Assembly (NCBI GenBank): GCA_027483285.1
Contig: JAIXUZ010000120.1
Location: 1 to 6,741 of the forward strand
Direction of reading: 5' to 3'
DNA length: 6,741 nt
From: Bacteroidota bacterium
GTDB lineage: Bacteria > Bacteroidota > Bacteroidia > CAMBQF01
The stretch's first letter is position 1. Every line of letters starts with the position of its first letter. This document shows, piece after piece, positions 5,170 through 6,741 of this stretch. Below the pieces are notes generated by a model, which was not told the origin of the DNA, searched no databases, and saw only the letters and a list, made by a program, of their open reading frames with translations. The translations under genes were made by a program, and so were the position numbers.

Positions 5170-6134
5170 CCAACCTGCGGTTGGTCAGCATCTCTCGTAT
5201 GCCTTGCCGAACGTATACTTGCGTTAAGCTCAAAGCCCAGCAAAAGCACCCAGGCATTCAGGTTTATCCAAACTAGTAACAGGATTATCGTTCCGATAGA
5301 ACCGTACAGCTTATTATAGCTATTGAAATAGGTCAGGTATACCGAAAACCCATAAGACGATGCCAGGAACAACACCGTAGCCACTATACTGCCCGGCGAA
5401 AAGAATTTAAAATGCCCTTTACGTTTTGATGGGCCATAAAAGTAGAGCGACGATATCCCTAAAAAGGTCATAAACACGGCAAACAAAAACTTAATAATAT
5501 TTACCAATAACTCTACTAACGACTTGTTTACCATCTGCTTATTCATAAACGATGCAACGGCAATATCGCTAAACAAGAAAAACAAAGCCATCGTTATAAC
5601 GGATATGAAGCCCATTAATGTAAGGCTTAGTGACACTACCCGCTGCTGCCACCATTTACGCCTTTCTATTGTATGAAAAGTACTGTTAAACGCCTGTATA
5701 ATAGAGGTAATGCCACTTGATGCAAAATATAACGATGTAAAAAGCACTAACGATAAAAGGCCCGTGCGTTTTATACTTACAATATCTACTATAGTACCTG
5801 CTGATACTTTATAAATATCCTCCGGCAACACATCGCGCATTAGTTGTAAAACCTCTGCGGTCAGGTTTTCTATAGGTAAATAAGGTACAAGGGTAAAAAA
5901 GAACAGGATACCCGGAAATATGGCCAAAAAGAAATTATACGATAATGCAGCAGCCCTAATACCTACTGAGCCATGCTGCAACCCTTTATAAAAAAACGAC
6001 AGTACATACCACAATGGCAACCCTCTAAAACCGGGCAACACAATACGACTTAGCACCGACTTAATAAACGCAAACACTTTGGTTTCAGCTAAAACATCGG
6101 GCAAAGGCCGTTGGTACCATTTTAAATCCCTCAT
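5160..6134 (-). CDS. YihY/virulence factor BrkB family membrane protein
   Basis: This 324-residue inner-membrane protein of the YihY/BrkB (UPF0761) family has no settled molecular role. Although older annotations call the family ribonuclease BN, that activity belongs to a different protein (ElaC). Six membrane helices are apparent at about 63-86, 124-146, 166-188, 207-232, 246-269 and 278-302. Signature stretches are IRAAALSYNFFLAIFPGILF (59-78), SPGSIVATVLFLASSYGFSV (246-265) and YNKLYGSIGTIILLLVWIN (273-291), then GFELNASI (300-307). The 55-residue N-terminal part ahead of helix 1 and the polar tail after 307 are probably cytoplasmic. The ATG start overlaps the nadC stop by 4 bp (ATGA), so translational coupling to nadC is likely; the pairing does not show a functional link. 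The last residues (NS-stop) lie inside a heptamer repeat, so this end may vary between strains. Confidence 0.92.
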   Translation of the reverse strand: MRDLKWYQRPLPDVLAETKVFAFIKSVLSRIVLPGFRGLPLWYVLSFFYKGLQHGSVGIRAAALSYNFFLAIFPGILFFFTLVPYLPIENLTAEVLQLMRDVLPEDIYKVSAGTIVDIVSIKRTGLLSLVLFTSLYFASSGITSIIQAFNSTFHTIERRKWWQQRVVSLSLTLMGFISVITMALFFLFSDIAVASFMNKQMVNKSLVELLVNIIKFLFAVFMTFLGISSLYFYGPSKRKGHFKFFSPGSIVATVLFLASSYGFSVYLTYFNSYNKLYGSIGTIILLLVWINLNAWVLLLGFELNASIRSARHTRDADQPQVGNS

Positions 6135-6741
6135 AAAGTAGCTTTCAAACTCAAATCAAGGCTTTTAACCGAGTGGGTAAGCGCACCAACTGATATATAA
6201 TCAACACCCGTTTCGGCATATTGCCTTAGGGTAGCTTCCGTTATCCCGCCCGATGCCTCTACCTCAAACTTGTGGTTAATCAACTCAACGGCTTTATGCG
6301 CATCAGTTACGCTAAAATTATCGAGCATAATGCGCTGCACTCCGCCATGTGCTATAACACGGGCAACGTCATTAAGGTTGCGGGTCTCTATTTCTATCGC
6401 CAGGCTTCTGCCTGTTTCTGCATTGTATTTATTGGCTGAATCTATGGCCCTTTCTATCCCCCCGCAGTAGTCAACATGGTTATCTTTTAGCATAATCATA
6501 TCATACAAGCCTACGCGGTGGTTATGTCCCCCTCCTATTTTTACGGCCCATTTTTCAATGATACGTAAACCCGGAGTGGTTTTGCGGGTATCAAGCAACT
6601 TACAGTTTGTCCCCTCTATCATCTTAACCAAACGATTTGTAGTAGTAGCAATACCACTCATGCGTTGCATAAAGTTTAGCACCAAACGCTCGGCTTGCAA
6701 TATGCTGCGCTCGCTTCCGTTTACATAAAAAGCAATGTCAC
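6131..6741 (-). CDS. nadC: nicotinate-nucleotide pyrophosphorylase (quinolinate phosphoribosyltransferase), 5' end outside window
   Basis: NadC converts quinolinate and phosphoribosyl pyrophosphate into nicotinate mononucleotide, CO2 and pyrophosphate, the entry to de novo NAD synthesis. About 202 C-terminal residues of a usual 275-290 are present; the frame runs open through the right edge. A TTG at 6698-6700 is an internal leucine, since family-typical sequence precedes it (DIAFYVNGSERSILQAERLV). Visible motifs are ERLVLNFMQRMSGIAT, the phosphoribosyl-binding DTRKTTPGLR, KIGGGHNHR, MIMLKDNH, IEIETRN, RIMLDNFS, VEASGGIT and VDYISVGALTHS. All belong to the beta-barrel active-site domain. The key basic residues of these motifs (K of TRKT, H-N-H-R, K of LKDNH) are intact, so the enzyme should be active. 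Its stop overlaps the start of the downstream membrane-protein gene by 4 bp. Confidence 0.96.
   Translation of the reverse strand, partial: DIAFYVNGSERSILQAERLVLNFMQRMSGIATTTNRLVKMIEGTNCKLLDTRKTTPGLRIIEKWAVKIGGGHNHRVGLYDMIMLKDNHVDYCGGIERAIDSANKYNAETGRSLAIEIETRNLNDVARVIAHGGVQRIMLDNFSVTDAHKAVELINHKFEVEASGGITEATLRQYAETGVDYISVGALTHSVKSLDLSLKATL

Noticed and set aside
6698..6700. TTG as a true start of nadC
   Set aside because: The frame upstream to the window edge encodes conserved NadC sequence, so the gene is simply cut by the window.

Overview
The window looks like ordinary chromosomal sequence from a Bacteroidota bacterium, most likely a Sphingobacteriaceae-type genome (Pedobacter or Mucilaginibacter relatives). 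This placement is inferred from protein character, moderate-to-low GC, the absence of Shine-Dalgarno sequences before starts, and a DUF4783 protein beside rlmH and near nadC. Coding density is high, and no rRNA, tRNA, CRISPR array, insertion sequence or phage gene is visible.

Left part (1-1714, + strand): the C-terminal end of an ABC transporter ATPase, cut by the window edge, is followed after one base by its ABC-2/NatB-type permease. Together they form an exporter unit of unknown substrate. A 158-bp spacer follows, holding a weak hairpin and three copies of an 8-bp tandem unit.

Centre (1873-4054, + strand): a Ppx/GppA-family phosphatase (TTG start) overlaps by 8 bp an NtrC-like sigma-54 response regulator. 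The regulator has receiver and AAA+ domains but no Fis-type DNA-binding domain. No sensor kinase lies beside it.

Right part (4129-6741): rlmH (- strand) encodes the 23S rRNA pseudouridine methyltransferase. It is divergent from a small secreted DUF4783 protein (+ strand). Facing that gene are a six-helix YihY/BrkB-type membrane protein and nadC (quinolinate phosphoribosyltransferase, cut by the right edge). These two are - strand and overlap by 4 bp, with nadC upstream.

Both convergent junctions (4055-4128 and 5059-5159) contain AT-rich imperfect palindromes or tandem repeats that run into the stop-codon region of a flanking gene. No multi-gene novel system is evident. The items most worth a second look are the regulator without a DNA-binding domain and its GAFTSA loop, a possible -24/-12 promoter before the DUF4783 gene, and the repeat-built gene junctions.
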